From Acidobacteriota bacterium (GTDB taxonomy: Bacteria; Acidobacteriota; Terriglobia; Acidiferrales; UBA7541): a stretch of DNA of 64,000 bases. Made by a program: the position numbers and the translations under genes. The stretch covers positions 47,821-111,820 of the forward strand of contig PMTV01000043.1 in assembly GCA_003167215.1 (NCBI GenBank), given 5' to 3'. The notes under the pieces were generated by a model. It was not told the origin of the DNA and ran no database searches. It was given only the letters and a program-made list of their open reading frames with translations. Shown piece after piece: positions 1-8,555 of this stretch; position 1 is the first letter of the stretch, and each line of letters opens with the position of its first letter.

Positions 1-477
1 GAAGCCCCACCAGTTCCAATTGGGCAGATCGACGATTACGCTGGAGGCGAGTCCAACGACGGCGAGGAACACGACGCGCCTTGTGTAACTTAAGCCGCTG
101 GTTTGCATGAGCAGCCAAGTAAGTAGCGCTGCAGCAGCCATCAGGGAAAGAAGCTGAATGATCAGGCCGCGCGTGTACGATCCGAATCCGCCCGTCCGAA
201 CCGCCGCGAACATGATTGGTCCCTTCTGCATTTTTGCAATTTGAGTTGCTTGCGCGGCTTTCTTTTGATCCGCGGTCAAGCCTTCCGAAGGCGCGCCAGG
301 AAGAAGATAGATTCCGGATTGGGGAGTGTGAGACGCGATGACGGCTGCGACTTCGTCTTCGTTTTGAAAGGCAAGCATCGGCTTTTCGTGCCAGCCGAGA
401 ACTTCCCAGGAAATGCTGCTCCAGATAAATGCGGTCAAGCCACCGAGAATGGCCCCCAGCAAGAGCGATTTGGTCAT
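1..477 (-). CDS. Membrane protein of unknown function, C-terminus off window
   Basis: Reading the minus strand from ATG at 477 gives 159 open codons running off the left edge. A good Shine-Dalgarno (GGGAGG) lies just upstream. An N-terminal hydrophobic stretch starts MTKSLLLGAILGG. A soluble loop of about 70 residues follows (WHEKPMLAF, then SGIYLLPG), then two further hydrophobic segments near residues 108-125 and 135-150. No catalytic motif is visible, so I give no function. The plus-strand ORF at 241-561 overlaps it and looks like a shadow. Confidence 0.7.
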   Translation of the reverse strand, partial: MTKSLLLGAILGGLTAFIWSSISWEVLGWHEKPMLAFQNEDEVAAVIASHTPQSGIYLLPGAPSEGLTADQKKAAQATQIAKMQKGPIMFAAVRTGGFGSYTRGLIIQLLSLMAAAALLTWLLMQTSGLSYTRRVVFLAVVGLASSVIVDLPNWNWWGF

Positions 478-552
478 AGAGCCTCCCAAGCGAAATGCGG
501 ACTAGCGCCGCGCGGATGCGTGATTCTCTTCAGAAGCGAATGGTTTTGCAAA

Positions 553-942
553 TTATTTTGAAGCGGGATCAGCGTGCTGCGAGATTCCTAGAATGTTCCC
601 GTCCGGATCTTTGAACCAAGCCACCTGGTCGCCGCCGGGCGCGGTCCAAATGCCGAGTTCCTGATCCTGGGCGAATGGATATTTTTCAAAAATAACGCCC
701 CGATCACGAAGCCAGGTTACTACCGAGCGGAGATTTTGGGCCTCCCAGCCTAGGATGGTGCCTTGAAGCGGAGTGAAACTCGGGATTTTTGCGATGCGAA
801 TCTTGTGCCCGCCGATGCTTACGACCAGTGCAAATTGGTCGAGGCTGACGAAATCACACCCAAGCTTACCCTCGTAGAACGCTCGGGCCTTGTCGTAGTC
901 CTTAGTGGGAACGAACCCGACCATTTTTGCTGAAGCCAACAT
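553..942 (-). CDS. VOC (glyoxalase/bleomycin-resistance fold) protein
   Basis: The 129-residue protein has the length of a single VOC-fold chain of paired beta-alpha-beta-beta-beta modules. It shows the typical opening with FVPTKDYDKARAFYEGKLG and the typical ending WFKDPDGNILGISQ. VOC proteins bind a divalent metal and act as lyases, dioxygenases or drug-sequestering proteins; the substrate cannot be read from sequence. The start at 942 has an AGGAGG site 5 bases upstream. It is divergent from the AraC-type gene at 1018 with a 75-bp shared upstream region, so that regulator could control it (inference). Confidence 0.85.
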   Translation of the reverse strand: MLASAKMVGFVPTKDYDKARAFYEGKLGCDFVSLDQFALVVSIGGHKIRIAKIPSFTPLQGTILGWEAQNLRSVVTWLRDRGVIFEKYPFAQDQELGIWTAPGGDQVAWFKDPDGNILGISQHADPASK

Positions 943-1017
943 AGTTGCCTCCTGACGGCCTACAGGTTTAGAAATAGCACTTGCGCGGCTTTGTTTCTCT
1001 CGCTATTGTGACAACAA

Positions 1018-1836
1018 ATGTCGCATAGGTGCCAAAGCGTACTTCTGGATCAAGACGGCCGTTTTGCCGCAGAGATTGCAAGCCTGTCTGTCGAGCTTAA
1101 GAACGGCCACGTGATCGTCGAGCACTCCCATCCTGAGGCCCAACTGCTGTTTGCTTCAGAAGGCGTGATGACAGTGAACACGGAACAGGGCGTATGGGTG
1201 GTTCCGCCGCTGCGCGCCGTGTGGATTCCAGCGGACACGTCTCACTCCGTGGTTATGTCGGGGCCGGTGTCGATGAGGACTTTGTACTTCTCACCTAAAC
1301 TTTGCCGCGGATTTCCCAGGAAATGCTTTGTGATGAATGTGTCTTCGTTACTAAAGGAACTGATTCTTCATGCCTGCACGTTTCCAAAATTGCACAAGAG
1401 AATCCCGGCTGAGAGACGGATCGTTGAGATCATTATCGATCAGTTGAAAGCGGTGGAGTCGATACCGCTGCAGTTGCCGCATCCTTCGGACTCACGAGCA
1501 AAGAGAGTAGTAAAGACTTTGCTTGCGGAACCCGGTGATGAAAGAACGCTTGAAAAGCTGTGTGAGGATTGCGGGGCAAGCAAGAGAACAATTCAGCGTC
1601 TCTTCCTTGATGAAACAAAAATGACTTTCAACAAGTGGCGGCAGCAGCTTCGGCTGCTTCATGGGATGCAGCGGCTGGCCGCAGGAGAGAAGGTGACGGC
1701 AGCGGCTCTGGAAGCTGGATATAACAGCACTAGCGCGTTCATATCGATGTTCCGGAAACAATTGGGAACAACGCCGACACGATATTTACACGGCGGAGTC
1801 GAGCAAGGTCAAGGTGTGAAGTCCACTTCTCCCTAG
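1018..1836 (+). CDS. AraC-family transcriptional regulator with cupin sensor
   Basis: 272 residues. The N-terminal half (about 15-105) is a cupin-like ligand domain with HVIVEHSHPEAQLLF and IPADTSHSV, as in AraC proteins of the NimR type. The C-terminal half (about 160-255) holds two helix-turn-helix motifs: LEKLCEDCGASKRTIQRLF and VTAAALEAGYNSTSAFISMF followed by FRKQLGTTPTRY, the AraC signature. It should be a DNA-binding regulator responding to a small ligand. The divergent VOC gene is the most likely local target (inference). No clear ribosome site precedes the ATG, so the start is less certain than the family call. Confidence 0.9.
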   Translation: MSHRCQSVLLDQDGRFAAEIASLSVELKNGHVIVEHSHPEAQLLFASEGVMTVNTEQGVWVVPPLRAVWIPADTSHSVVMSGPVSMRTLYFSPKLCRGFPRKCFVMNVSSLLKELILHACTFPKLHKRIPAERRIVEIIIDQLKAVESIPLQLPHPSDSRAKRVVKTLLAEPGDERTLEKLCEDCGASKRTIQRLFLDETKMTFNKWRQQLRLLHGMQRLAAGEKVTAAALEAGYNSTSAFISMFRKQLGTTPTRYLHGGVEQGQGVKSTSP

Positions 1837-1908
1837 ACCCGGTCCACAGCGATGCCCAGCGGGGCGGAGAGCCATGGCCGGATTGGCTCCCCCGTCCAGT
1901 CGACTGCG

Positions 1909-2532
1909 CTACTTCTGGGACTCCTGAGCCTTCTTCGCGGCTGCGGCAGCTGCAACGGTCCACGGAGGTACGATGGCATTGACGCGCGCGTAGGCGATGG
2001 CCTGTCCTAGGTGCTCGTGGGCGTCGGCGACAAGAATGTAGATAACATCGCCTTCATTTGCATCGGGACCAAGCTTTGGCAGAAGCTTCGCGAAGTCAGA
2101 GTTGGCCATGCCTTGAATCGTCTTCTGCGCGTATTCCCACGACTTATTCAATTCCTCGATGATCTTGGCCTTATCCGTGGTCGATTTCTCGAAGGTTTTC
2201 CGATCGTATCCCGCTGGCGGCGCGGCACCCATCAATCCCAAAATGCCGTAGCGTTCACCGGCGACGTGAAGAAAGACTTCGGCAAAGGAGCGAGAATCTT
2301 CCGAAGGGCGCCAAGTGAATTTGTCTTGAGGTAGGGCTTCAGCGAGACTGATGAACTTCTTGTTCACACCGTCGAGGTCTACGAGGGCCTGACCCTTCAT
2401 GTCATAACTCGGCGCGGTTTTGTCGGCAGATTGCGCCGTTTGTGCAGTTTGCGCTGAGGGCAAGCCAGCTCGCGTCACCCCGGCACCCGCAAGCAGTGTG
2501 AGACCCAAAATTGAAAAGGCTAACTTTTTCAT
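1909..2532 (-). CDS. Secreted DinB-fold protein
   Basis: 207 residues from ATG 2532, chosen over a start 11 codons upstream because AAAGGAG lies at correct spacing and the protein then opens with a signal peptide (MKKLAFSILGLTLLAGAGV). The mature part has the DinB/YfiT four-helix pattern: FTWRPSEDSRSFAEVFLHVA with a putative metal histidine, and HEHLGQAIAYAR in the last helix. Cytoplasmic DinB proteins are metal-dependent thiol transferases or hydrolases; the exported members are of unknown function. The tail is alanine- and lysine-rich. A paralog lies at 47564-48103. Confidence 0.8.
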   Translation of the reverse strand: MKKLAFSILGLTLLAGAGVTRAGLPSAQTAQTAQSADKTAPSYDMKGQALVDLDGVNKKFISLAEALPQDKFTWRPSEDSRSFAEVFLHVAGERYGILGLMGAAPPAGYDRKTFEKSTTDKAKIIEELNKSWEYAQKTIQGMANSDFAKLLPKLGPDANEGDVIYILVADAHEHLGQAIAYARVNAIVPPWTVAAAAAAKKAQESQK

Positions 2533-2740
2533 TTTTCCTGCTCCTTTGTTCGCCGCCGCACACATTTCGGTTGGTAGTCTCGATACCGAACAGGTGTAGG
2601 GCGTAAATGTTCTAGGTAATTCTGATTTTGTTAGACGGTCTCTCGAAGAAAAGACTTCAAGGGAGTTTACATTTTTTTTGTTTTTTCGGGAGCAAAAGGG
2701 TTACAGCGGCCGGGACGCTCGGCCAAAAGGATTCTTGGGG

Positions 2741-3274
2741 CTAACCCTCGTCGGTGACGGAAGGGTCGGGCAAGTCGGGGAGGTCGCCGTGGGTGATGCC
2801 GCGGAGCTCGGCGCGAATGACGTCCGAGGAGAAACCAGCGCTGAGAAGGCTGCGATAAAGCGACGCGATTTTGCGCTGATCGAGCGCGCCGCGAAGGTGT
2901 GCGAGGCGGCGTTTTACGCGGGTGCGAACCAAAGTGGATTCGTCCGTTTCCGCAAAGACAGTCTGAAGAGCAGCTTCGATATAACGGTCGGGCACGCCGC
3001 GGGCGCGGAGTTCCCGCGCGATGCGAAAGCGTCCCTGGCGGCGCAATTTCGCGTGCTGATTGGAGTAGTCGAGGGCGTAGCGTGCGTCGTCAAGGTATTT
3101 CAGTTCGCGCAGACGCGCGACGACGGGCGGAATGAATTCCTTGTCCTCGGAGCGGCGTTCGAGATAGTCCTTCATTTCGTGGATCGAATATGCGCGGCGC
3201 ATCAGGGCGCGAAGCGCGGAATTGTAAAGTTCCTGTTCGGTGGAAACTTTGCGAGGTGAAGAGCGCTGTCGCAT
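2741..3274 (-). CDS. recX: RecX-family regulatory protein
   Basis: 177 residues of RecX-type three-helix repeats, including RALMRRAYSIHEMKDYLERR, LRELKYLDDARYALDY and RIARELRARGVPDRYIEAAL. RecX binds RecA filaments and limits strand exchange and the SOS response. ATG 3274 was chosen because the longer reading (to 3454) overlaps the neighbouring AhpD-like gene and adds low-quality sequence. No strong ribosome site is visible, so the start is uncertain. recA is not in the window. Confidence 0.85.
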   Translation of the reverse strand: MRQRSSPRKVSTEQELYNSALRALMRRAYSIHEMKDYLERRSEDKEFIPPVVARLRELKYLDDARYALDYSNQHAKLRRQGRFRIARELRARGVPDRYIEAALQTVFAETDESTLVRTRVKRRLAHLRGALDQRKIASLYRSLLSAGFSSDVIRAELRGITHGDLPDLPDPSVTDEG

Positions 3275-3357
3275 CGGAACAACGAGAATAGAGGCAAGGG
3301 AGGCGCGAAGCAAGGAAGGCGTCGTCGCCGATCTGCGCAAAGTGTTCCAACGAGAAT

Positions 3358-3849
3358 TTATTTTTGCGTGGCGGCAGCTCCGCGGAGTTTTACCCGATCG
3401 GTCGGCTGGTAGTGGCCCGGTTCGGCGCGAAAAGTGATGGCCAAGCGGTTCCAAGTATTGATCGTTGCAACGGCCATGGCTAAATCAACGAGCTCGGCAT
3501 CGCTGAACTGCGCGTGAGCCTGATCGTAAACATTGTCGGGGACGTGGTCCACGCTGACTAGGGTGACGGTTTCGGTGAAAGCGAGCGCGGCACGTTCGCG
3601 TTCGGTGAAGAAGGGAGTTTCGCGCCAGGCGGCGACGGTGTAGAGCCGCTGCTCGGTTTCGCCTATGGCACGCGCGTCCTTGGTGTGCATATCGAGGCAG
3701 TAAGCGCAGCCATTGATTTGCGAAGCGCGGAGCTTGATCAATTCGAGCAGCAGAGGCTCGAGACCGCACTGGTCAACATATTGCTGCATGGCAGAGACGG
3801 CAGCATAGACTTTGGGATTGAATTTCTTCATGCTGATTCGCTGATTCAT
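3358..3849 (-). CDS. AhpD/carboxymuconolactone decarboxylase-like protein
   Basis: 163 residues of the CMD/AhpD fold with the redox motif CAYCLDMHTKDAR (CxxC plus histidine), as in alkylhydroperoxidase AhpD, where the two cysteines and the histidine reduce peroxides. The C-terminal part has NTWNRLAITFRAEPGHY, typical of the stand-alone CMD subfamily. A GGGAG site precedes ATG 3849. It is cytoplasmic and likely acts in oxidative defence. It lies upstream of recX in the same direction with an 83-bp gap, so co-transcription is possible. Confidence 0.88.
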   Translation of the reverse strand: MNQRISMKKFNPKVYAAVSAMQQYVDQCGLEPLLLELIKLRASQINGCAYCLDMHTKDARAIGETEQRLYTVAAWRETPFFTERERAALAFTETVTLVSVDHVPDNVYDQAHAQFSDAELVDLAMAVATINTWNRLAITFRAEPGHYQPTDRVKLRGAAATQK

Positions 3850-3958
3850 TGCTTGCTCCCTTTGATGTTCTGCGCCGATCGGCTTCTATCAGCATAGCGC
3901 CACGTTGGGCGCGCGAGAAGGCGATTCGTAAATTTCAGTTAGGGCGATCTTGCGCGGT

Positions 3959-4549
3959 TTAAAAAATGTAAGGAATGAGACGGTGAGTACGGCGAATGTA
4001 TTTCTCGTATGGTTCTCCGAGGGCCGCGACCAGGGCAGATTCCTCGATTGGAATTCGGTAACCGTATGCGACTGCCATACAACCAAGAAGTGCGATCAGG
4101 CCGGCCCAATTTCCGAGGGCTAATCCAAGTCCGGTTATGGTGATCAGTGCTCCGGAATAGGAAGGGTGCCGGATATAGCGATAGGGGCCAGCCTCGATGA
4201 CCGGCTGATCCGCATGAACTGCGACTTCAAAAGTGAAATAGCGGCCAAGAAGAGAGATGGAATATGATCGCAGAGCCATTCCGGCAAACATCAATCCGAT
4301 GCCGACAAAAAAGATCGGCACGCGCTGCGAGCGAATGGCGGCTTGCGGCAATTGGAAAGAAAGCGCGAAGTCCGAGGCGATTCCGATCCACAAAAGCAGC
4401 ATTACCACAACGAGAGAGCCGCGATCGGACTTGGAGGAAAGTTTGGGCGCTCTTCTTTTAGAAACTATGAACTCCGGAACGATCCAGAGAATGAAGGTGA
4501 TCCAAGATATTACTGCGTAGGTGGTGTTGACGAACGGCAACGGGCGCAA
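3959..4549 (-). CDS. Isoprenylcysteine carboxyl methyltransferase-like membrane protein
   Basis: About 196 residues with four to five hydrophobic segments and the C-terminal signature of the ICMT/phospholipid methyltransferase superfamily: AGPYRYIRHPSYSGALI and, later, EESALVAALGEPYEKYIRR. These enzymes methylate isoprenylated or lipid substrates with S-adenosylmethionine in the membrane; the bacterial substrates are mostly unknown. TTG 4549 sits 7 bases after GGAG. The TTG two codons earlier (4555) is too close to that site. It is divergent from the acetyltransferase gene at 4600. Confidence 0.8.
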   Translation of the reverse strand: MRPLPFVNTTYAVISWITFILWIVPEFIVSKRRAPKLSSKSDRGSLVVVMLLLWIGIASDFALSFQLPQAAIRSQRVPIFFVGIGLMFAGMALRSYSISLLGRYFTFEVAVHADQPVIEAGPYRYIRHPSYSGALITITGLGLALGNWAGLIALLGCMAVAYGYRIPIEESALVAALGEPYEKYIRRTHRLIPYIF

Positions 4550-4599
4550 GATCAATCTCCTGGGTGGCCGTCAGTTTATATGAGCGCAAGGAGAAATTG

Positions 4600-5145
4600 T
4601 TGATTCAGACTGAGCGATTGCTACTTCGGCGTTGGCGGGAAGAGGACCGCGAACCGTTTTACCGCCTGAATTCGGATCCTCGGGTGATGGAATTTATGCC
4701 GGCGTGCCTGACGCGCGCGGAGAGCGATGTGCTTCTTGAACGCATCAACGAGCATTTCCGCAAGCACGATTTTGGATTATGCGCGGCGGAGCTGCGCGAG
4801 GGCCGCACATTTATAGGTTATGCAGGGCTTGCCGTGCCGACGTTTGAGGCGAGCTTCACTCCATGCGTTGAAATTGGATGGAGACTATCGGCCGACCACT
4901 GGGGGCGCGGTCTGGCGACGGAAGCAGCGCGCGCGATGGCCGGCTATGCGTTTGAGAAGTTGGGGCTCGAAGGGATCGTGTCGTTCACGGTTCCCGAAAA
5001 TATGCGATCCCGACGGGTGATGGAGAAGATGGGGATGACGCATGATGCTTCAGATGATTTCGATCACCCGAACCTGCCTGAGGGCCATCCGCTCCGGCGG
5101 CACGTGGTCTACCGATTGCGGAAGCGGGAGACACGGCCTGAATAA
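4600..5145 (+). CDS. GNAT-family N-acetyltransferase (RimJ/RimL type)
   Basis: 181 residues, opening IQTERLLLRRWREED as in RimL-type acetyltransferases. The acetyl-CoA site is WGRGLATEAARAMAGYAFEKLG, followed by NMRSRRVMEKMGM. These enzymes acetylate protein N-termini or small amines. TTG 4600 is preferred because AAGGAG (4588-4593) lies six bases upstream and the protein then starts like its family; a longer reading from GTG 4564 adds 12 residues without support. Nothing identifies the acceptor. Confidence 0.88.
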   Translation: MIQTERLLLRRWREEDREPFYRLNSDPRVMEFMPACLTRAESDVLLERINEHFRKHDFGLCAAELREGRTFIGYAGLAVPTFEASFTPCVEIGWRLSADHWGRGLATEAARAMAGYAFEKLGLEGIVSFTVPENMRSRRVMEKMGMTHDASDDFDHPNLPEGHPLRRHVVYRLRKRETRPE

Positions 5146-5221
5146 TAAAAAACCGAGTGCGGAAATACTTGCCAGGAGAGAAACAGCGCAATGGACGGCG
5201 CCGCGCGCCGACTCTTAAACC

Positions 5222-5237
5222 CAGGGCTAAAGCCCTG
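5222..5237. repeat. Short palindrome, REP-like
   Basis: A perfect 7-2-7 inverted repeat (CAGGGCT, AA, AGCCCTG) in the short gap between two convergent genes. It lacks a T-tract, so it is a weak terminator candidate. From memory it resembles interspersed palindromes in environmental genomes. No second copy was found by eye in this window. Confidence 0.45.
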
Positions 5238-5272
5238 ATCCAAAAATTGAAGGATGGAACTTCGCCGTATTT

Positions 5273-6418
5273 TTATCGGTGGCCAAGGCGGTCGAATTCC
5301 GTCATGGCGCGTTCCATTTCTTCGCGAGCGGCGTCGGCAGAGGAGCGGACACCTTGAACGCGGAGGCGGAAGTCGTCCGGGTTGGAAGCGCGCATGAGAG
5401 CTTCTTCGAGAGTGATCAGATTGCGCGAATAGAGATCGAAGAGCGATTGGTCGAAGGTCTGCATGCCGTACTGGCTGGTGCCGGCGGCGATGGCGTCGCG
5501 AATCATGCGCGTTTTGTCAGGATTGATGATGCAATCACGGATGTAGCCGGTGCAGACCATTACTTCAACGGCTGGGACGCGGCCGCTGCCGTCGGCTTTA
5601 CGCACGAGGCGCTGGCTGATGACAGCCTTCAGCGTTCCGGCAAGCTGCAAGCGAATCTGTTTTTGTTCGGGCGGCGGAAAGACGGCGATGATGCGCTGAA
5701 TCGTTTCCGTGGCGTCGAGTGTGTGCAAGGTGGAGAGCACCAGGTGGCCGGTTTCAGCGGCCAGCAAGGCGGTGGAAATTGTTTCCAGGTCGCGCATTTC
5801 GCCGACCAGGACGACGTCAGGGTCCTGGCGAAGCGCGGCGCGGAGCGCTGTCGAGAACGAGGAAGTGTCGACTTCGACTTCGCGCTGATTGATGAAACCT
5901 TTCTTGTCGCGATGCAGATATTCAATGGGGTCTTCAATGGTGATGATGTGCTCGGCGCGCAGAGAATTGATGCGGTCGATCATGGCTGCGAGAGTGGTGG
6001 ATTTACCGGAACCGGTGGTTCCTGTGGTCAAGATCAAGCCGCGCTGCTCTTCGCAAATCTGCGAAAGGACGCGCGGAAGTTCGAGTTCTTCGATGGTGCG
6101 AATTTTCGTAGGGATGACGCGTAGAACCATGCCGACGTTGCCGCGCTGCTGAAATACGTTCACGCGGAAGCGGCCGAGACCGGCGACGCCGTAAGCCATG
6201 TCCAGCTCGGCTGTTTCCTTGAATTTCTGCTTTTGCCGGTTGGTCATCATGCTGAAAGCCATCGAGAGCATTTCTTCGGGAGTGATGCGCGGCACGTCGG
6301 TAAGCCCGTTCAGGATACCGTCCACACGCAAGTAGGGATGGTTACCGACTTTGAGATGCAAGTCGGAGGCTCTGTTTTCTACCGCGCGGCGCAATAAATC
6401 ATCAATGCTGATGGCCAT
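5273..6418 (-). CDS. pilT: Twitching motility ATPase PilT
   Basis: 381 residues. The N-terminal PAS-like domain begins DDLLRRAVENRASDLHLKVG. The core ATPase has Walker A (TTGTTGSGKSTT), the acidic segment EDPIEYLHRDKKGFINQREV, Walker B around PDVVLVGEMRDLETI and the histidine box GHLVLSTLHT, all standard for PilT/PilB secretion ATPases. Full length and the AIRAG-like C-terminal segment (RDAIAAGTSQYGMQTF) fit PilT, the type IV pilus retraction motor at the inner membrane base. ATG 6418 has a GAGG site and matches family starts; an ATG 16 codons earlier is less likely. No other pil genes are present. Confidence 0.95.
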   Translation of the reverse strand: MAISIDDLLRRAVENRASDLHLKVGNHPYLRVDGILNGLTDVPRITPEEMLSMAFSMMTNRQKQKFKETAELDMAYGVAGLGRFRVNVFQQRGNVGMVLRVIPTKIRTIEELELPRVLSQICEEQRGLILTTGTTGSGKSTTLAAMIDRINSLRAEHIITIEDPIEYLHRDKKGFINQREVEVDTSSFSTALRAALRQDPDVVLVGEMRDLETISTALLAAETGHLVLSTLHTLDATETIQRIIAVFPPPEQKQIRLQLAGTLKAVISQRLVRKADGSGRVPAVEVMVCTGYIRDCIINPDKTRMIRDAIAAGTSQYGMQTFDQSLFDLYSRNLITLEEALMRASNPDDFRLRVQGVRSSADAAREEMERAMTEFDRLGHR

Positions 6419-6568
6419 AGCGAAAGTCCTCGGCTGTGGAGCTTCAAACCACGCTAGCACGCGCATCAGGGGGTAGCAAGAAAACCCCGGAGAGGCATTT
6501 CTAAACTGCCAACCTGTACTTTGGGTCAGGTATTGCGTCGGGGTAACCTAACGAGGGCAAGTTCCGCT

Positions 6569-7261
6569 TTAAACGGGAGGCTGGTCGGCAAGGAAGAGGC
6601 GGTCGTAAATCACGGCAGCGAGGACGCCACCCAAGAGCGGACCTACCCAATAGACTCCGTGATTGGCCCAGTAGCGGGCCGCAAGAGCCGGGCCAAAGGC
6701 GCGTGCCGGATTGATCGCGGCGCCGGTGAAAGGACCGCCGAAAAGCACGCCTACGGCGACCGTGAGGCCAACGGCAAAGGCGGACGTTCTGTTAAGCGCG
6801 CCTCTGGCGTCAACGAAGGTGGCGAAGACGACGAAGACGAGAAAAAACGTCATCACACTTTCGAGCAGCATGGCGTGCAGGCGCGTGAAGTCCGGCGCCA
6901 GAAGCATGATGCCTCTTCCCGCAGAACTCCAAATGGTGTCCGGGACGATCGCGATGAGAACATAGGTGGCTGCAACGGCGCCGAGAAGCTGCGCGATCCA
7001 GTAGAAAAGAGCTTGCAAGGTGCTGAGGCGTCTGGTGACCCAAAAGCCGACGGTGACTGCGGGATTCAAATGACCGCCGGAAATGTGGGCCACAGCGCTA
7101 ACCATGATTGCATAGGTGAGACCGTAGGCGATGGCGATACCGAGAATGCCAATGGAAGGCTGGCCGGCGGTGCGGAGATATTGATCGGCGCAAATCGCGC
7201 CGATGCTGAAGAAAATCAGCGCAAATGTGCCGAGGAATTCCGCGAGAAGCTTCTGAGGCAA
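6569..7261 (-). CDS. MIP-family channel, aquaporin Z-like
   Basis: 230 residues with six predicted membrane helices and both half-helix motifs, GGHLNPAVTVG and GAAINPARAFGPALAARYW. Arginine after the second NPA and the RAFGP context favour a water-selective aquaporin over a glycerol facilitator. The start is unresolved: TTG 7261 gives the usual family N-terminus, but the GGAGG site lies about 16 bases away and better suits a CTG at 7270. Function is passive water flux across the inner membrane. Confidence 0.88.
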   Translation of the reverse strand: MPQKLLAEFLGTFALIFFSIGAICADQYLRTAGQPSIGILGIAIAYGLTYAIMVSAVAHISGGHLNPAVTVGFWVTRRLSTLQALFYWIAQLLGAVAATYVLIAIVPDTIWSSAGRGIMLLAPDFTRLHAMLLESVMTFFLVFVVFATFVDARGALNRTSAFAVGLTVAVGVLFGGPFTGAAINPARAFGPALAARYWANHGVYWVGPLLGGVLAAVIYDRLFLADQPPV

Positions 7262-7449
7262 GCTATACAGAGAATTCCTCCCAGTGCGCTCGGCTCGAAC
7301 AGAATTTGCAGGGCCGCGCGCGATTTTACTGAATTCGCCGGGAGAAAGCGAGTTGACAGATAGGGGTCAGGAATCGAGGCTCTAGAATTGCCAGGGATTA
7401 ATGCGTGGGAGCCGGATGACTTGCGCGCGGCAGTCTTTGACCGGCGACA

Positions 7450-8406
7450 CTAGGTGCGGATGGCGACGCCGGCGCTGGCGGTAACGTTGACCGGCGATAG
7501 CCAGTGATGACGGTCGGGCTTGACCCCGCCGGTAAGCGCGAAGAATTCGTCCTGGATACGCTTGGTCAGCGGACCACGCGAGCCTATGCCAATTTTGATC
7601 CTGTCAATCGAGCGAATCGGTGTGATCTCCACGGCGGTGCCGCAGAAGAAAACCTCCTCGGCGATATAAAGCATTTCGCGAGGGATAATTTGTTCGGCGA
7701 CGGGAATATTCAGATCGCGGCAAATCGTGAGTATCGAGTGGCGAGTGATTCCGGGCAGTGCAGAATTGGAAAGCGGCGGAGTGACCAGCGTGCCGTCCAT
7801 TACCAGGAAAATGTTTTCGCCGGAACCCTCGCTAACGTGGCCATGGACGTCGAGCGCGATGCCTTCCACGTAGCCGTTCGCCCGCGCTTCCATACGGATG
7901 AGCTGGGAGTTCATGTAATTCGCGGCGGCCTTAGCCATTTGCGGCAAGGTGTTGGGGGCGGGACGATTCCAGGAGCTGATGCACACATCCACTCCACTGC
8001 GGTGCGCTTCTTCACCGAGATATTTTCCCCAGTTCCAGCAAGCGAGATAGACCTCGATAGGACAGCCTTTGGGGTCCACGCCCGCTTCGCCGTAACCGCG
8101 CATAACAATCGGCCGCAGGTAGCACTCGCTAATGTTGTTGACACGGACGAGATCGAGATTCGCAGCGCAGAGTTCGTCGAGGGTGAATGGAACTTCCATG
8201 CGGTAGATGTAGGCCGAATTCAACAGGCGTTGGATGTGATCGCGAAGGCGAAAAATGGCGGGGCCTTGCTTAGTGTCGTAGCAGCGAATACCCTCGAAAA
8301 CCGCGGAGCCGTAGCTGACGACGTGCGAAAGGACGTGAATGTTAGCGTCGTCCCACTCGATAAACTTTCCGTTATGCCAAATCTTTTGGGTTTTCGGGAT
8401 GGGCAT
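7450..8406 (-). CDS. ilvE: Branched-chain amino acid aminotransferase
   Basis: 318 residues of a fold-IV PLP aminotransferase. Visible are the start region KIWHNGKFIEWDDANIHVLS, the segment SYGSAVFEGIRCYDT, the PLP lysine region MAKAAANYMNSQL and the conserved C-terminal ALPGITRHSILTI. It transfers the amino group between glutamate and the 2-oxo acids of Leu, Ile and Val in the cytoplasm. A GGAG site lies 8 bases before ATG 8406. It stands alone here with no other ilv or leu genes. Confidence 0.93.
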   Translation of the reverse strand: MPIPKTQKIWHNGKFIEWDDANIHVLSHVVSYGSAVFEGIRCYDTKQGPAIFRLRDHIQRLLNSAYIYRMEVPFTLDELCAANLDLVRVNNISECYLRPIVMRGYGEAGVDPKGCPIEVYLACWNWGKYLGEEAHRSGVDVCISSWNRPAPNTLPQMAKAAANYMNSQLIRMEARANGYVEGIALDVHGHVSEGSGENIFLVMDGTLVTPPLSNSALPGITRHSILTICRDLNIPVAEQIIPREMLYIAEEVFFCGTAVEITPIRSIDRIKIGIGSRGPLTKRIQDEFFALTGGVKPDRHHWLSPVNVTASAGVAIRT

Positions 8407-8555
8407 TAGGGCTGCTCCGGCGCGTTAGCGAGGCCTTTTATTGTTGCGCAGAACGGATTATAGCATACCGGTTTTCAAGTCCATGTCCGGCGGGAAGCTG
8501 GATTACGGAGCACGGCACGTCCAAATTGGCCGCGTCTACCTAGGGCGACAGTATT

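Noticed and set aside
241..561. 106-residue plus-strand ORF
   Set aside because: Antisense to the partial membrane protein gene with a good ribosome site at 477; its protein is Arg/Cys-rich without motif.
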